This document shows positions 44,201-56,399 of a stretch of 64,000 nt of DNA, piece by piece. This stretch comes from Litomosoides sigmodontis (Eukaryota > Nematoda > Chromadorea > Rhabditida > Onchocercidae), in contig OY718806.1 in NCBI GenBank assembly GCA_963070105.1, positions 8,259,865 through 8,323,864 on the forward strand, given 5' to 3'. The notes beneath the pieces are model-generated. The model was not told the origin of the DNA, made no database searches, and was given only the letters and a program-made list of their open reading frames with translations. Numbering within the stretch: position 1 is the stretch's first letter; the number at the start of each line of letters is the position of its first letter. Both the position numbers and the translations under genes were made by a program.

Positions 44201-46161
44201 AATGCATTATTCATCATACATTTAAATAGTTGAACATTACAGTGTCATGAATGGAGTGGTCGCACGGTGATGAAATCTTGACTGTCACAATGCTTTATCC
44301 TGGTTGTGCTTCTTGATGGAATCATATTGTCTTCTTTTTTTAGATAAAGAATGTAACAGGTAGAAATGGGATATACTCTTGTAAGGCGATTGGTGCAGAT
44401 GGTACTGAGGTTACAAAAGCTGCCGAATTGAATATTGCTAAAGCTGCTCTACCGTTGACACCACGTTTCATATTGCAGGTATCCTTGCGTAATATTTACT
44501 GTTTATTTGTAATATTTGCAATAGCTTTCATGAATTATTATTTATCGAAATGCAAATTATTGTTCCGCAAACAGAAGAGTCTTTGTAGTGTTGTGCCGAA
44601 TCAAAAATATCAGAAAAATGCTTGCGTGTCTGTTCAGTAAATCCAGAAATTGATGGCGATTGTTCGGCCTTTTCAGAAGGTTTCTACTGTTTTTACGAAT
44701 TGATATACTTCGTAAATGTTGTAGGAATTAAAATTGTTTCCCTATATGAATGATTGATTATTTTGTGAGTATTTTTGAAGAGAAACATTTCTGTAAAGCA
44801 GACATCCTTTATTTTTAAAAATGGTGTCTCGAAATTGAAGAAACATCTTATTCGAACGAATTATAGACCTATTGCGATGTGCAAACGATGGACGAGATCA
44901 TCGGGCTTGTTGTATGAGGGCACGCATTCCATCAGATTGTTTAAGTATGTGCAGCGGTGGAAAGGTTTCGAACAACGCATTATGTTCAATGTTTGCGCCA
45001 AGAGCCGTAGCCTGTATGATTAGGGGACATGAACGAGCGCCTTCACCCCCCACGTTACTTCGTTATGAAAGCGTGTCTCCTGATTCTGTCAAGGTTATTT
45101 CAAATCGACTTAGGCCCATAATTGCATTTCAGGACAATATAATTTAGGACCTAGTTATGAACAATTAATTTTAGCAAACTTAAAGGTAAATCGCAAATTC
45201 TATTCGTCTTATTTGTCGGTGAAACATGAATTGTATCATGTCAACCATCACTACCATTGTGCAGGAACTGTTGATCGTACAGACGATGTACGCTATTCTC
45301 GACTCCTAGTAATATTGGACATTTAGATATCGTGGACCGAAACAGAAGCTGATCCATACAAAGTATATGCCATATATTATCGTGAGGAAAATAGCGATGG
45401 TGACTTTACAGTTGTGAAGACCAGCAATACTGAAGTTGTCATAGATGGCCTCGATCCTAATACAAATTATGACCTTGCATTAGTGTCTGCGAATGCTTTA
45501 GGCCATTCACCATTTTTGGAAACGAAAATCGTCAATACTCTCGGTAAAATTCCAAGTCTGTTGTCAATTTTAGTTAGTGATACGCTTGAATTTTCATAGA
45601 TTTTGAATTGGCGACTTTCTACCTCGAAATTTTGTGAAAGTTTAGGTGAAAAAATAGAACTGCAAATTACAAACTAAAAAAATGATGCCTGTGCTGACGA
45701 AGAATGAGTTGGAATTATTAGTGCCTAACTAACAATCACCTGGCCCTATTTTACATATAAGTAACACCATGAATATTGAGCTAAAAAAAACTTCCGATTT
45801 CACTAATACTGATAAACTTATTAAATACATTTTAGGTTCATCACGAAGCCATACATTCGTCTCGGCATTTATTTTTGCATTTCTCATCGCTGCAGCAGCA
45901 TCATTTGTCGTGTATACGATTCGGACAAATACTTGGCTAGGCGTAATCCAAAAACTTCATCGGAATCAACCACTTTCAGACCGAGATCCGTCAGTAGCTT
46001 TTGAAAACCCAGGTTATGGTACAGAAGTGCAAATTCGAGGACTGGAACACTCGGACCCAATTGGAGCTACTGAATGGCAGAATGCTGATCTCGAAGTGGC
46101 AGGTAATTTACCGACGGAATCTAACAATGGTATGAGGTACGCGAAGCTTAATTCCTCTTAG
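35300..46161 (+). CDS. igdb: IGDB-type transmembrane protein: Ig, FN3 and DB modules
   Basis: 26 exons, all in phase: 35300-35461, 35642-35759, 36080-36271, 36523-36661, 36922-37124, 37212-37383, 37671-37860, 38007-38207, 38368-38388, 39952-40126, 40294-40448, 40666-40853, 40926-41020, 41163-41336, 41409-41650, 41895-42033, 42195-42370, 42519-42651, 43035-43180, 43438-43570, 43731-43936, 44344-44488, 44638-44679, 44867-45093, 45327-45543, 45836-46161; 1438 aa. Signal peptide (1-18); Ig with a Cys-rich insert; DB; FN3 with a long insert; DB; FN3; Cys-rich EB-like unit (about 621-670); DB; two FN3; two Ig; DB; FN3; one TM helix (1338-1359); 79-aa tail. DB modules show paired CC, then CxxxC (HTDCC, HTRCC, HRACC). 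The order matches the C. elegans igdb family; which paralog is unresolved. Function is unknown; cell-surface adhesion or recognition is inferred. Exons 8, 9, 22 and 23 have the least certain borders. Confidence 0.88.
39339..39628 (-). CDS. Candidate antisense gene fragment nested in an IGDB intron
   Basis: Inside the 1.56-kb intron 38389-39951, the minus strand shows two exon-like blocks. Block a (39628-39470) reads as VDMAIISKAFGIVRTSHIFE then AQYDDTSFNAQHSRRILDG. Block b (39398-39339) follows TTTCTTTTTCAG, ends at a perfect GTAAGT, keeps phase 0, and reads MEEIRILGKYKHSEKDDGI. Its EEI..LG....DG pattern faintly recalls the start of a Costars domain (ABRA/ABRACL family). No convincing next exon or upstream ATG exon was found, and the phase-0 donor of block a (GTCCAA) is weak. 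It could be a fragment or pseudogene. Confidence 0.35.
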
Positions 46162-46648
46162 GCCTCTTTCTGGACTGAATTCGATCAGTGCTCCCACTAA
46201 TTTTGCTCATTTTTCCTCCCGATATTTCGACTGCTCCGTTACATCGAAATAGTTCGTGTTACAACACATTTTCGATATTTTGTTAAACCAAACCAAAGAC
46301 AATGATGCATTTCACGTGAAAATGTTGCGTCTATTTACTATTTTACGGAGCTTATTTTCTTACTGTTATTGTTGATGCGCATATTGTGATTCTAGTATTA
46401 CGGAGGGAAAATTAAAGTCTTTGCAATAATGTTACGCTTCCCTTCTTCCTTCCCTTTTCCTCTCTTCTCCCTTGAACATCATTAAATCTTCTTAAATTTA
46501 TTTGAAGAACGGGTTAATCATTTATTCTCGCATTGTTCATTCTAGGTGTTTACTGTACAAACATAGTTTTTTCTTTCGTTTTTTCTGGTCGGATGCCCTT
46601 ACCAAGATGCATGTGTCATGAGAGAAATCACTTGTTTTGTTCCTTTAT

Positions 46649-46654
46649 AATAAA
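46649..46654 (+). terminator. Polyadenylation signal AATAAA, IGDB gene
   Basis: AATAAA 488 nt after the IGDB stop codon, about 700 nt before the end of the convergent RIC-3 gene. Confidence 0.45.
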
Positions 46655-47363
46655 ATATGTCTAACATGTACTATGGTGTTCGCTTATTGTTTTGGTATGT
46701 ATATTACTTCTGTTATCCCACATTAGAATATTCCTAAAATTCTATCGATAAGCTAGCTCTCCTTGATGTATGATTCACATCATGTTGTGAAATCCTGACA
46801 CCTTACATGGAAATGTATAAAAGTGGTTTCCTGAAATTTCGGGAAAGAAAGGTCGTAATTAAGCAGAAGTGCTCTCTTTTAAATATCATTCTTGAAGAAG
46901 CTGAACATACTACTGCTTCCTTTTAAAAGTGTGGCTTAGACAGTCGTGGGCGAGTATGAAATAAACTGCTTATGCTGTGCATATGTCGTTAGCCATAAAT
47001 GATTTAAAAATGTTCTTTAAAATGCAATTTTTACTTCAGCAAATTACTCTGAAACCAGCCTAAAGCAGTAACAGTTGGTTCTCAATAAATAAATAATGAA
47101 CAAAAGAAGCTAACAAAGAACGAGAGATCTCGAGTATTAGTCAATGTGTGTTAGGTTCCAAGAACATAAATTACGTTTGAAAAGCGAATAGTTGTATTAG
47201 GGGTATGGATCCAAAAATTACTGTTTTGTAACTACTGAGATGATAGACTGATAAACATATGTAGATAAATCATCAACAACAATGAGGAAACGGTATATAT
47301 ATGGACCTCTCACACAGGAAATCTGCATAGACGTTTACGTCGGAGTATTCAAAAATCATGTTC

Positions 47364-50067
47364 CTAGCTTTTTATACGCTTTTTTACATGTTCGTCGGAA
47401 GAGTTAGGTTCTTCCGGGTTCTTGCATTGCTCACTTGTATCCATAACAATTTCATCTCCATGTACACCTTCATCAATGTAGTGATCAAGGTCACTGGCGC
47501 TACTATCATCGTCCTGTCCTTCTCTGTATTTTTTGGATAACTGTTTGAAATCGAGTAATGCCTTTAAAAAAAAGGAAGGGTAAATTATCTGAAATAAACT
47601 GAAGAAGATCAGGCGATTCTTATCATTAAGCCAATCACACCAGCATGTTCAATCATGAGAACTGTTCACATAAAGCGTCTCATTGTAGTCGAACAGTTAT
47701 GTGTCAGACATATCCTCAGTAAAACAGGTTTACGATGCTAGCTGTAGTAAAATTAATAATAAATTAAAGTGTCCAAATAAGTTAATAATAGAGAGCAATT
47801 TAAAGTTTCCGCTTAACAAAGACGAAAACAAACTTCTTCAAGATCCCGCAAATATTGCCCTGTTCTCCCATCCCGATCAAAACACTGCTTCAGTGATTCT
47901 TCGTCTTCTGGTTCCTTTGTCAAATTTTGTTTCGCCGCACTCGTCGCCTCAGCAGAAATTGTATTCAACTGTTCCAAGATCTTTTCCATTGCCATCTCAG
48001 TTTGTCTTAAACGTTCCTGAAGTCCCTTCAGTTTCCGTTTTCCTGAAAGCTGGTATGTATGACCTTCGGGTCACTGAAGAATATTTCATATTAAATTATT
48101 CTTATTAACTACCATTTTTCCTCTTGAAATAGTACGGTAATTTTCTTTAATGAAATAGGCAAAAGGGATATTGAATAAATTTATACCAATGCTGCCAGCG
48201 CGTCCATCACTTCGACCATAATCTTCGTCTGATTCACTTTCCGTTGATGAATAATCATGCCGTCTAACTCGTCGTTTCTTTGACTGAATTCTTTCAAGAA
48301 TATTAAAATAGGAACAAAACACAATGCTTCTGACATACGAGGAGGATACGGAAGTAAAGTAATTTACGTATTGTTTGTAAAGAAATCACTTGTACTACTT
48401 TTTGAGTTGATAGGTTTTCGACAGCTATACAGAATTCAGAGAATCTATTAGGGAGGATTTCATTACTGAAAAAGTGCATTATTCAACAAGTTACTTGCAT
48501 TAACATAGAGAGTTACCTTAACTAAGGTGTAAATAAGGAATGCAACGACACCGACTGTATAAATTGGAAGCATCCATGCAAACATTCCTTTGGGTGAGGA
48601 AGATGGAGTAGTTACATCCGGTTGATTTGCTGCCATTCGCATGCCTAATTAAGAAGAAAAGCAAACATTAATGATATTTTTTCTTGCTAAAAGACCCAAA
48701 TCTTTCTACTGGAGAGTGTGTGGTTCATTAATGAGTTCCTGAAAATCCTTGTCTTTTTTTTTCTCCAGTGAAACGTAATCGAAATTTTCGCATTCACTGT
48801 AAAACTGTTTACAAACCAGATAAACAATAAAAGGATGAAGACAGCTGTGAAATATACCTGGATGGAAGTCAGGACGAGATCGTGGTGAACTCATTGAAGG
48901 ATGGATCGGTGGTCGATTTGTGACTGTTTTCCGTGGCGGTGGAGTCCGAAAAAATGAAGATATCAGTGGGTGAAGCATACTCGGATAAAGCATAGCAAAA
49001 CACATGATTATTACTCCGATAACAACTCCAAGCTTCCATCCTGAAAGTGGCGGCTCTTCTTCCGAATAAGTCCTTCGGCGTCTGAAAATGTGCCCCAGGT
49101 CATTTCTAGTCGTTCCAGGCTTGCTATGTTTAATAAATGCCAACTCCCGTCATTTCAGCACTTCATGTTCCCTCAATCTCGAATTCACAACATCTTCACA
49201 TCATCGAAAATATGTAAACTATCTTGTTTCGTGCGGAACTCTCATCTATAACCAGAAAGGAATGGACAATATTGAAAATAACAATAACAAGACAAATTCG
49301 TTTCATGGATAGTTAATATATTTGCCATAATGTTGTTGAAAGATGGATGGGACACGATAATTCTTCCTGTCAATTTTTTTAATAGTCATTTTGGCAATAA
49401 TATGAAGAAAGCCAGCATCGTATAACCATAATTAATTTAAATTTGCTTAATTAATTGATGCAAATTGATTCTCTAGTGTAAAGTTCGCTTATCTCGGTAG
49501 AAACACCGATCTGTTAGTTAAATTATTAACGCTAACCAATATCCATTAGAACATATTTAGAGAATATTATATTAAGCTATATACTGCAGACACCATTTCC
49601 AGCTAGGCAATGTGGAATATCAAATTATCTAATATCAATTTCAGTTTGCCTTCGCTCTAAAAGTAACTGTTGAAAAATACAATATGAAAACTTTCTTCAA
49701 AAAATATTTGTCAAAAGCTGCCACTATGGGGGTCACGTAAAAAAGGTTAAGTAAAGGTTACCAAACTTTTCCGTAAATAGCTAAACGAAACTGGTAACTA
49801 TTCTCAACCTCTTTTTTTTAATAAAATAAAATTCTACAAGTGCCTCTATCACATCAACGAGAGTCAAACATACTTCCTTATCACAGCAACTACATTTTAG
49901 CTATTCTCTAAACACTGTGTTGCTTAACATACACTCCATTGATTTACGTCTAATACAAAGAGAGATTTTAAAATTTAATTTTTAGCCCTATCATAACAAA
50001 CTGTACAAAACACAGTAATCAATGAAGTAGCAAACCTTCTAGAGTAAAACGACACCTCGGTTGACAT
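47364..50067 (-). CDS. ric-3: RIC-3-like chaperone of nicotinic acetylcholine receptors
   Basis: Exons (minus, 5' to 3'): 50067-50036, 49081-48858, 48644-48517, 48283-48187, 48042-47834, 47561-47364; 888 nt, 295 aa. An Arg-rich N-terminus and EEEPPLSGWKLG motif lead into TM1 (about 28-43, ending MLYP). A Pro-rich segment (RTPPPRK) follows, then TM2 (about 107-127), a basic and Ser/acidic stretch, and a coiled coil (about 163-190, KLKGLQERLRQTEMAMEKIL). These are the RIC-3 hallmarks. The protein sits in the ER membrane and promotes folding and assembly of acetylcholine receptors. The C-terminal acidic tail ends in VKKRIKS. The first exon (11 codons) is chosen only because it has an ATG, ends in phase 2 and adds another Arg; exons 2-6 are much firmer. 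It is convergent with the IGDB gene. Confidence 0.88.
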
Positions 50068-50357
50068 TCTCCAATTACTTCCGGCTAACAAGCTGCTAAG
50101 AGCAGAAAGCCTCCTTCCTCACGTTTCTTTTACAACTTAAACCAACCCATTCTGCTAAACGATCCCACTGCTATCAAATTCCTCCATTCTCTTTTTTTCC
50201 TCTTCATCTCTTCCACTCTACTCCATCCCTCGTAGTATATACTCATTCTATCGACCGCATTATTAACTCATGCACTGCCTTGTTGTTTCTTTCCCACTTT
50301 TTTTGCTGTGAATTTTCGGATTGTTAAAGAATTGATTTAGGCTTTTATTTCTCACAG

Positions 50358-50643
50358 GATATATGCTAAAGGATGTTTGCTTGCTGAATGGCCAAGCTTC
50401 TTAGCGAGACTTACAGATGTAAACGGACAAGTTTGGTTATTGCTGCAACACATCGATGTTACTGATCATCAAGCCTGCACAGTGATTTGCCCTTTCGTGT
50501 GCTATTCCTTTTGCTATCACAAGATGAGAAAGTTTCCAAAATGTATTATAGTTTATGACAGAGGTCCTGCACATGAAATATTTTTTCAAACAAATAAACA
50601 ATTGGCTTCAGATGGAGAAGTTAACGGGATTCATAGCAGTTAA
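50358..50643 (+). CDS. Unidentified terminal exon candidate
   Basis: After TTTCTCACAG the plus strand is open (phase 2) for 94 codons to a stop at 50641-50643. It reads like coding sequence: CLLAEWPSFLARLTDVNGQ, then VWLLLQHIDVTDHQACTVI, then a Cys-rich hydrophobic segment and KMRKFPKCIIVYDRGPAHE. There is no in-frame ATG near its start, so it would be an internal or last exon. No partner exon was found in the 290 bp between it and the RIC-3 first exon, so its 5' part would have to overlap RIC-3 on the other strand. I do not recognise the family. Confidence 0.3.
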
Positions 50644-50649
50644 CTGAAT

Positions 50650-52270
50650 TTGTATCAGTATCAATCTGTGCTCGACTTTTCGGAATTATCAATATCGCTG
50701 TGCTTTGAGATACGGTCCACATTTCATTATACTTTTTAAAATTGAATAAATTAAGCATATGAGTGGTTAGAAAGAGATAGGCTTGATGTTTTTACCCAAA
50801 AAAATTTCACAAAATACCAAACAAGTTGTAACGTTAATTTTTCATCGACATCGGCAAGCTTTTGTATGTTTCTTTAGGAAACAAACCATATTCACTATCA
50901 CATATCTATAAAATTTGATTCGAATTTCTCCAAAACTTAATTCCAGTGCTGTTTTGTTCATGTCCTTTGCTAAACACTAAAAAGGTCCACTTTCTTTCGT
51001 ATTCGAAAGTTTCCTGGCAAATAAAAGCTAATTTGACGGAAGAGTTGACTCATGCACTGATTGATTTTGACATGTTTGTAGCCAAAATTTCCAGTATTTT
51101 AGGCCCTCAATGTTTTATCGTCATCAGTTGTTTTGTTCAGTTTGTTATTTTCATATATATATATATGAACTGACTACACCGACTTTTCCTGGCTAGGAAA
51201 GGAAGACCTTAATCGGATTTTGTACAATGTAAATTATGATAGTATTAAAAAGGATAAGAAATGGTATAAATTCATTGTGCGTCCCTCTCTGGAAACGGAA
51301 GGGAAGTCGTGAAGATCTCCTTTCCCGAAAAGATTGATAACGAGTTCTTGTGGGAACTATTTACTAAAGAAGTTTGAGTGATTCCCAGGCAAGGTGATTA
51401 ACAAAACTAGTTTGTTTCTACGTTAATCAAGCTTCACCTTTTCCACCAAAACATTCATAGCTTTCCTGATATGATTGTCACTTATAGCCAGTGCTTGTGT
51501 TTTTTTCTTCGCATAGAGGTCACTCACATATCTGAGGTATACTTTTCATAAAGTCAATCATTAAAACATTTTAAAAAGTACCGAACCTGTTAATCTGATT
51601 CTTTATAATACTACGGGTTGCATCATATCTATACGTACATGAACACACTTTGCGGCAATTGGAAAAATGATGAAATTATAAATCATGTGGTAGTCGTTAA
51701 GCTATTGAAAAAAGTTGGATGAAATTGCGAGAGCTTGCAATCCACTTCCATTTGATGATCAGATGACAAGATTAGAATGTACCATATGGTTGGTGAAACA
51801 AGGGTTGTTTCCTTGACGTCATGTTGGAGATTCTTGCTTTGATCATAGTAAGGTAGCGTTCAAAGCCTTACGTCGTTATGACATCTCGTCTTTGCTCGTC
51901 GATCACTTTCGATTTGTGACTATTGTGCATTCGGTTACATTCCCTTACGTAGCATCTTTATTCTTAGCTTGTTGCATTTGACAAACTACGGAGAATTGAA
52001 TGCTTTAGCTAGATATGAAGTGAGTGAAACAAGCTAATTTAATTTCATCCACATATCGTTATTCTCATATTGTTAGTAGTCTTTATAAACGTGTATAATT
52101 GGACTTTAATAACCAAATCGGTGAGCTGCTTCTCCAGCTTTAACACAATGTAACGCATTTCACGGCGCGTGTTTTGCGGGTACTTCTCAACTAATTTGCT
52201 CATTTCCGTGAATTGATTCATTTTGTTGTTGTTATAACGAGGCTAGCGACCATTGAATAATTTGATTTGA
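50650..52270. other. Intergenic DNA
   Basis: AT-rich sequence with no credible exons; it precedes the CDP-diacylglycerol synthase gene and probably contains its promoter. Confidence 0.5.
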
Positions 52271-52280
52271 TTTTCTCCAG
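52271..52280 (+). promoter_or_regulatory. Trans-splice acceptor abutting the CDS gene start codon
   Basis: TTTTCTCCAG is immediately followed by the ATG at 52281, as for the IGDB gene. Confidence 0.55.
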
Positions 52281-55200
52281 ATGAACACTGTAGAACAGGA
52301 ATTTTTCCGTCAACGAAAAGTCGGTTCAACAATTGCTGCAAATCATCCGAGCAGTGGCGATGCATCATTTCCCCAACAGAAGACGGATGTTCGGGCAACA
52401 TCAGATGAAAGTGATGCGGATGGCCTCATTGATGGTGAAAGGTAACAGATATGTAGCAGTCATTGCTAATTTTAGTTTCAAATATTGCATGCTATGTTTG
52501 AAATCTTTGTTTAGAAGTCTTCGCTGTGCAGACAATCGCTGTCAATATTATACTTCTCGAAGATTTACCCTTTACAATGCGTAGTCCTCCTGAAAGAAGT
52601 TCGTGCTCTCAGCTGTATGATTCCCTTAGTAATTCCAAGAATTATTTGTTTATTGAAAATCCCACCTTTAAATTCAACTATTTACAGCATTAAAGCCACA
52701 AAAATGTAAGTTTTATTTTTATAAAATGATGCAGTGTTGGTGGTGTTGTCCTTCATTAAGTCATTTGTTGTATCGTGTGAAGTCACATTTTATCCGTTTG
52801 TATTTGGATGATTAATTTTTTATAGAATATCACAGCTAACGAAGGATTTGCCACAGGGTTCCGATCGTTTGGGGGTATTTATCGATCCGGTTCTTTCACC
52901 GTTGCCGCCGAGGTTATTTTATTCAATCATCAAAAAAGATGGACTATATAGTCGGAAATTTTCGCGCTTCAAATTATCCTATGCTTATCTGATTACAACT
53001 GCATCCATTACACAGAAGCTTGGGTGCTACATTTGTTATCTAGTAACTGACAAAGCGTAATGTTTATAGTTTGTTTTCAGATGGCGTAATTGGGTTGTGC
53101 GTGGTATTTTTTCAATCATTATGGTTTCTCTGTTCGCTGTAATCATCACAATGGGAGCTACATGGCTTATGGCTTTGGTTAGGTTTACTTTATAGTGGAT
53201 ATTTCAAAGTACTGCTACTGGGACGTTCATTAAATTATAAGAAATGTTTAGGTGTTTGTCATACAATTTTGGTGCTTCCATGAAATTATTACTATCGGTT
53301 TGGCAGTTTATCGGCTCTATTCATTGCCATGGTTTCGCGCACTTTCGTGGTATTTTCTGCTATCATCAAATTACTTTTTCTTTGGCGAAAGCTTAATCGA
53401 CTATTGGGGTATTTTGCTGAAAAAGGATGTAAGTTTAGTCATTTTTAATAGTACATTTTAAGGAAAATTTTTTGGCGGTTACTTTTCAAACACATTCTTT
53501 ACAAATTTTTGTTTTTCAGTTCATTCTATTGCTCTTCAATCTAGTTTTCCAGGAGATTAGTTTAAGTGCACTGGTTTTATTCCTTAAGAATCCGTTCACT
53601 CGGTTGTACGTAAATCATAATGCATGTACGGGGTTACTATTTACTCTCACTCCCTTTCTTTACTCTTAATTCCAACAGTTATGGTTTATCTAATGCTTGC
53701 TACAATGTGCTCACTTTTCAGCAGTTTTTACATTTCTTGGTGGCACATCATCGTCTGATTAGCTTTGCTTTATACTGTATAGGTTTCGTGTGGTTTGTTT
53801 TGTCATTGCGAAAAGGTTACTACCTGCGTCAATTCTCACTAGTAAGTTTTAATTACGCTGTCACCCTCATAAGTTCGAACTGATTATTTTATCACATTAT
53901 GGAAATTTAAACTACTAAACAATTCACAATTATGTTTATATGGAAACTTTAGTTAAGCCGATTAGATGTGTTAAAGGTAAGGATCAGGTAATCCGAATCA
54001 CCACACCCCAGCTGCAGAGTGAAGTAAATAAATCTTTTGTGGATGATATTTTAAGTTTTCCTTGCATAGTGATGCTGAGTCTACAGTTGCCCTTAGTTCT
54101 TTACTGATGCTCTTCTAAACGAGCAAGCAATGCTTGATTGTCTTTCAAAACTGTCAACGAGTGAATATGTAGCGGACTAAAAGGTTTTATGTTACTCAAT
54201 TACCAAATACTTGTCTTAGTTTGAAACCATGATTTTTGTGACTATCCTGTTTTTCAGTTCGCTTGGTCGCATGTAACGCTGTTACTGATTGTTTCACAGT
54301 CATTCCTCATTATCCAGAATATTTTTCAGGGGCTTATATGGTTGGTTTTTAGCCGGAAATTTTCATGTAATTATCGTTCTTTTCAATTCGGTGACACGTA
54401 TAAACTTGTGCATAAAATCATTTTAGGTTTCTAGTTCCTGTCTCAATGGTAATTTGCTGTGACATCATGTCCTACGTATTCGGTTTCTTTTTTGGAAAGA
54501 CACCGCTAATAAAATTATCCCCGAAAAAAACGTGGGAAGGATTCATTGGTGGTGGTATTAGCACTGTTGCATTCGGCTTAATTGTAAGTTATATTGTATG
54601 AGACTAACATGAAATGATGTAAGTTCTGGCAGAGAGTTTTGAGATGCTCTAGCTCATTGCTCAATGCTGGTGTGGCAAATGGGGCAAGTCTAGTTTTTCG
54701 ATGTAAGCATTAGAAGATATACGAAGGTTTCCGTGATGTTATGTCATTATTATGTTATTGTTTCCAAACCTAGGTCATGCGATTTCGTTCTGAGTTTCCA
54801 TACTCTTCTTTGAAAAGTTATGATAATAAAAAAACAACTGTTCCATTTCCATAAACTTGCCATTTCAGCTTTCTTATTGTCTTCTTCGTCACCCCTTTTT
54901 TGTGTGTCCATTGGAAGATTATACAGTGGAAAACTACAACTGTACTGTTCCGTCGTCATTTGTTTTAAGGTTTGTTATAAATTTTGGATAGCACAAGTCA
55001 TAATCATTATTTTGAGCAGACCAAATTATAATTATCTGATTTTTTTTTAGAGAATTCAATATCGGGCGACCGCTTTCCATTGTCTTACGATTGATGCAAA
55101 TACCCCCAACATTTCAAATCTATCCTTTTTTACTTCATAGCATTGTAATGGGCTTGTTTGCATCTATATTAGGTCCGTTTGGTGGATTTTTTGCAAGTGG

Positions 55201-55717
55201 ATTTAAGCGAGCATTCAAAATTAAGGTATCAGTTTCTAAAAATTCTAAATACATTTGATTCCTGCTATTAACGAGTGAAGGCAATGGAAATATTTAATGA
55301 TATGTTTTTTTGCAGGATTTTGGTGATGTGATTCCTGGTCATGGTGGCTTGATGGATCGCTTTGACTGTCAACTTCTCATGGGAACGTTTGTAAATGTCT
55401 ACATTCACACATTTATCAAGTTCGTTGCCTTATACTTAAATTGTTTTGCAGATATTGCTCAAAAAATTCAGGCGAAAGTCTGAATTGTGTAAATTTTTGC
55501 AGTTTATTTGAAATTTTCCTGTATGACTTTGCAGAAAGTAAAATTTTAAAATTTTTTAGAAGTATGACGCTTTAATTACATTTGTTTTTTCATTTTCAGA
55601 GTCCCCAATCCTTCAAAACTTTTGCAACAAATTTTTTGGCTTCCAACAGATGATCAACTTTACATATTCCAATCTCTGCATGAACATCTTCTTAATGAAG
55701 GACTGCTTAATACCTAA
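52281..55717 (+). CDS. cdgs-1: CDP-diacylglycerol synthase (phosphatidate cytidylyltransferase)
   Basis: Twelve exons: 52281-52441, 52688-52705, 52826-52912, 53081-53177, 53252-53428, 53722-53841, 54258-54340, 54427-54583, 54869-54969, 55051-55225, 55316-55419, 55600-55717; 1398 nt, 465 aa (human CDS1/2 are about 445-461). It makes CDP-diacylglycerol from phosphatidic acid and CTP in the ER membrane, feeding phosphatidylinositol synthesis. Visible motifs are [54 protein letters not shown] and [20 protein letters not shown]. The last two make the family signature (S-x-x-KR, KD, HGG, DRxD). There are about seven to eight membrane segments and a soluble N-terminus of about 95 residues. Exon 2 is a micro-exon of 18 nt. 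It matches the eukaryotic ER enzyme rather than the mitochondrial TAM41 type. Confidence 0.95.
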
Positions 55718-56338
55718 TTTATTTGAGATCAATATTGAAAATGAATCTGTTCGAAATTTTTTTAATTGTTATGGTTTTTGACTTTGTTGGCATGATGTAC
55801 ATGCTGAAAAAGATAAGATGCCAATAGCAGTAAAGTATAACAAGAAGTTTATAGCGTATGGTGCAAACAAGTGTTTTTTAAATACATTTTTTTTATTTGC
55901 TTTCGCACTTGGAAATGAGAATAGGAATACATCAAAAAACTGTGTTGGTAGACAGGGAAGCAATTATTATTTTTTCTCGTTATGGTTGTAATTGTATTAC
56001 ACATATTGAGCAACAAACAGTAATATGTGATGTATTATCATTGTTATCGCTAGTCTGGGACAGCAATATAGCAGATGTTCCATAGTTGTATTGGATTGTT
56101 GTGTTTTGCTTTCTTGTTCCTGTAAAAAAAGTCGTTCTTAGCTATCATGTATTTTCCTTTAAAAAGTTTTGACTGGAATTCAGGTCACTTCTTTTAATTT
56201 CCTTATTTACGAGAGGTACTATGTGCCCGTCATCTTGGTTTGAATATGAACGATTCTAGAGTGAATGTTGGTAACAGTCTCATTTTTCAATTTTTTTTTG
56301 GTGTACCGAGGAGTTTAATTTAAAAAATGTATGTACAA

Positions 56339-56344
56339 AATAAA
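56339..56344 (+). terminator. Polyadenylation signal AATAAA, CDP-DAG synthase gene
   Basis: AATAAA about 620 nt after the stop codon. No better match was noted closer to the stop. Confidence 0.4.
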
Positions 56345-56399
56345 TGGAATTTTTCTGATCGTTCCCACTTCACTGTGCTTTGTTACATTCCTTATTGAT

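Noticed and set aside
47701..48108. 135-codon plus frame
   Set aside because: Lies antisense to RIC-3 exon 5, which has the clear coiled-coil sequence of the family.
53520..53669. Hydrophobic open frame after a TTTTTCAG in the CDP-DAG synthase gene
   Set aside because: Exon 53722-53841 continues the conserved family sequence directly from 53428 in phase 0; the frame has no matching donor and is intronic.
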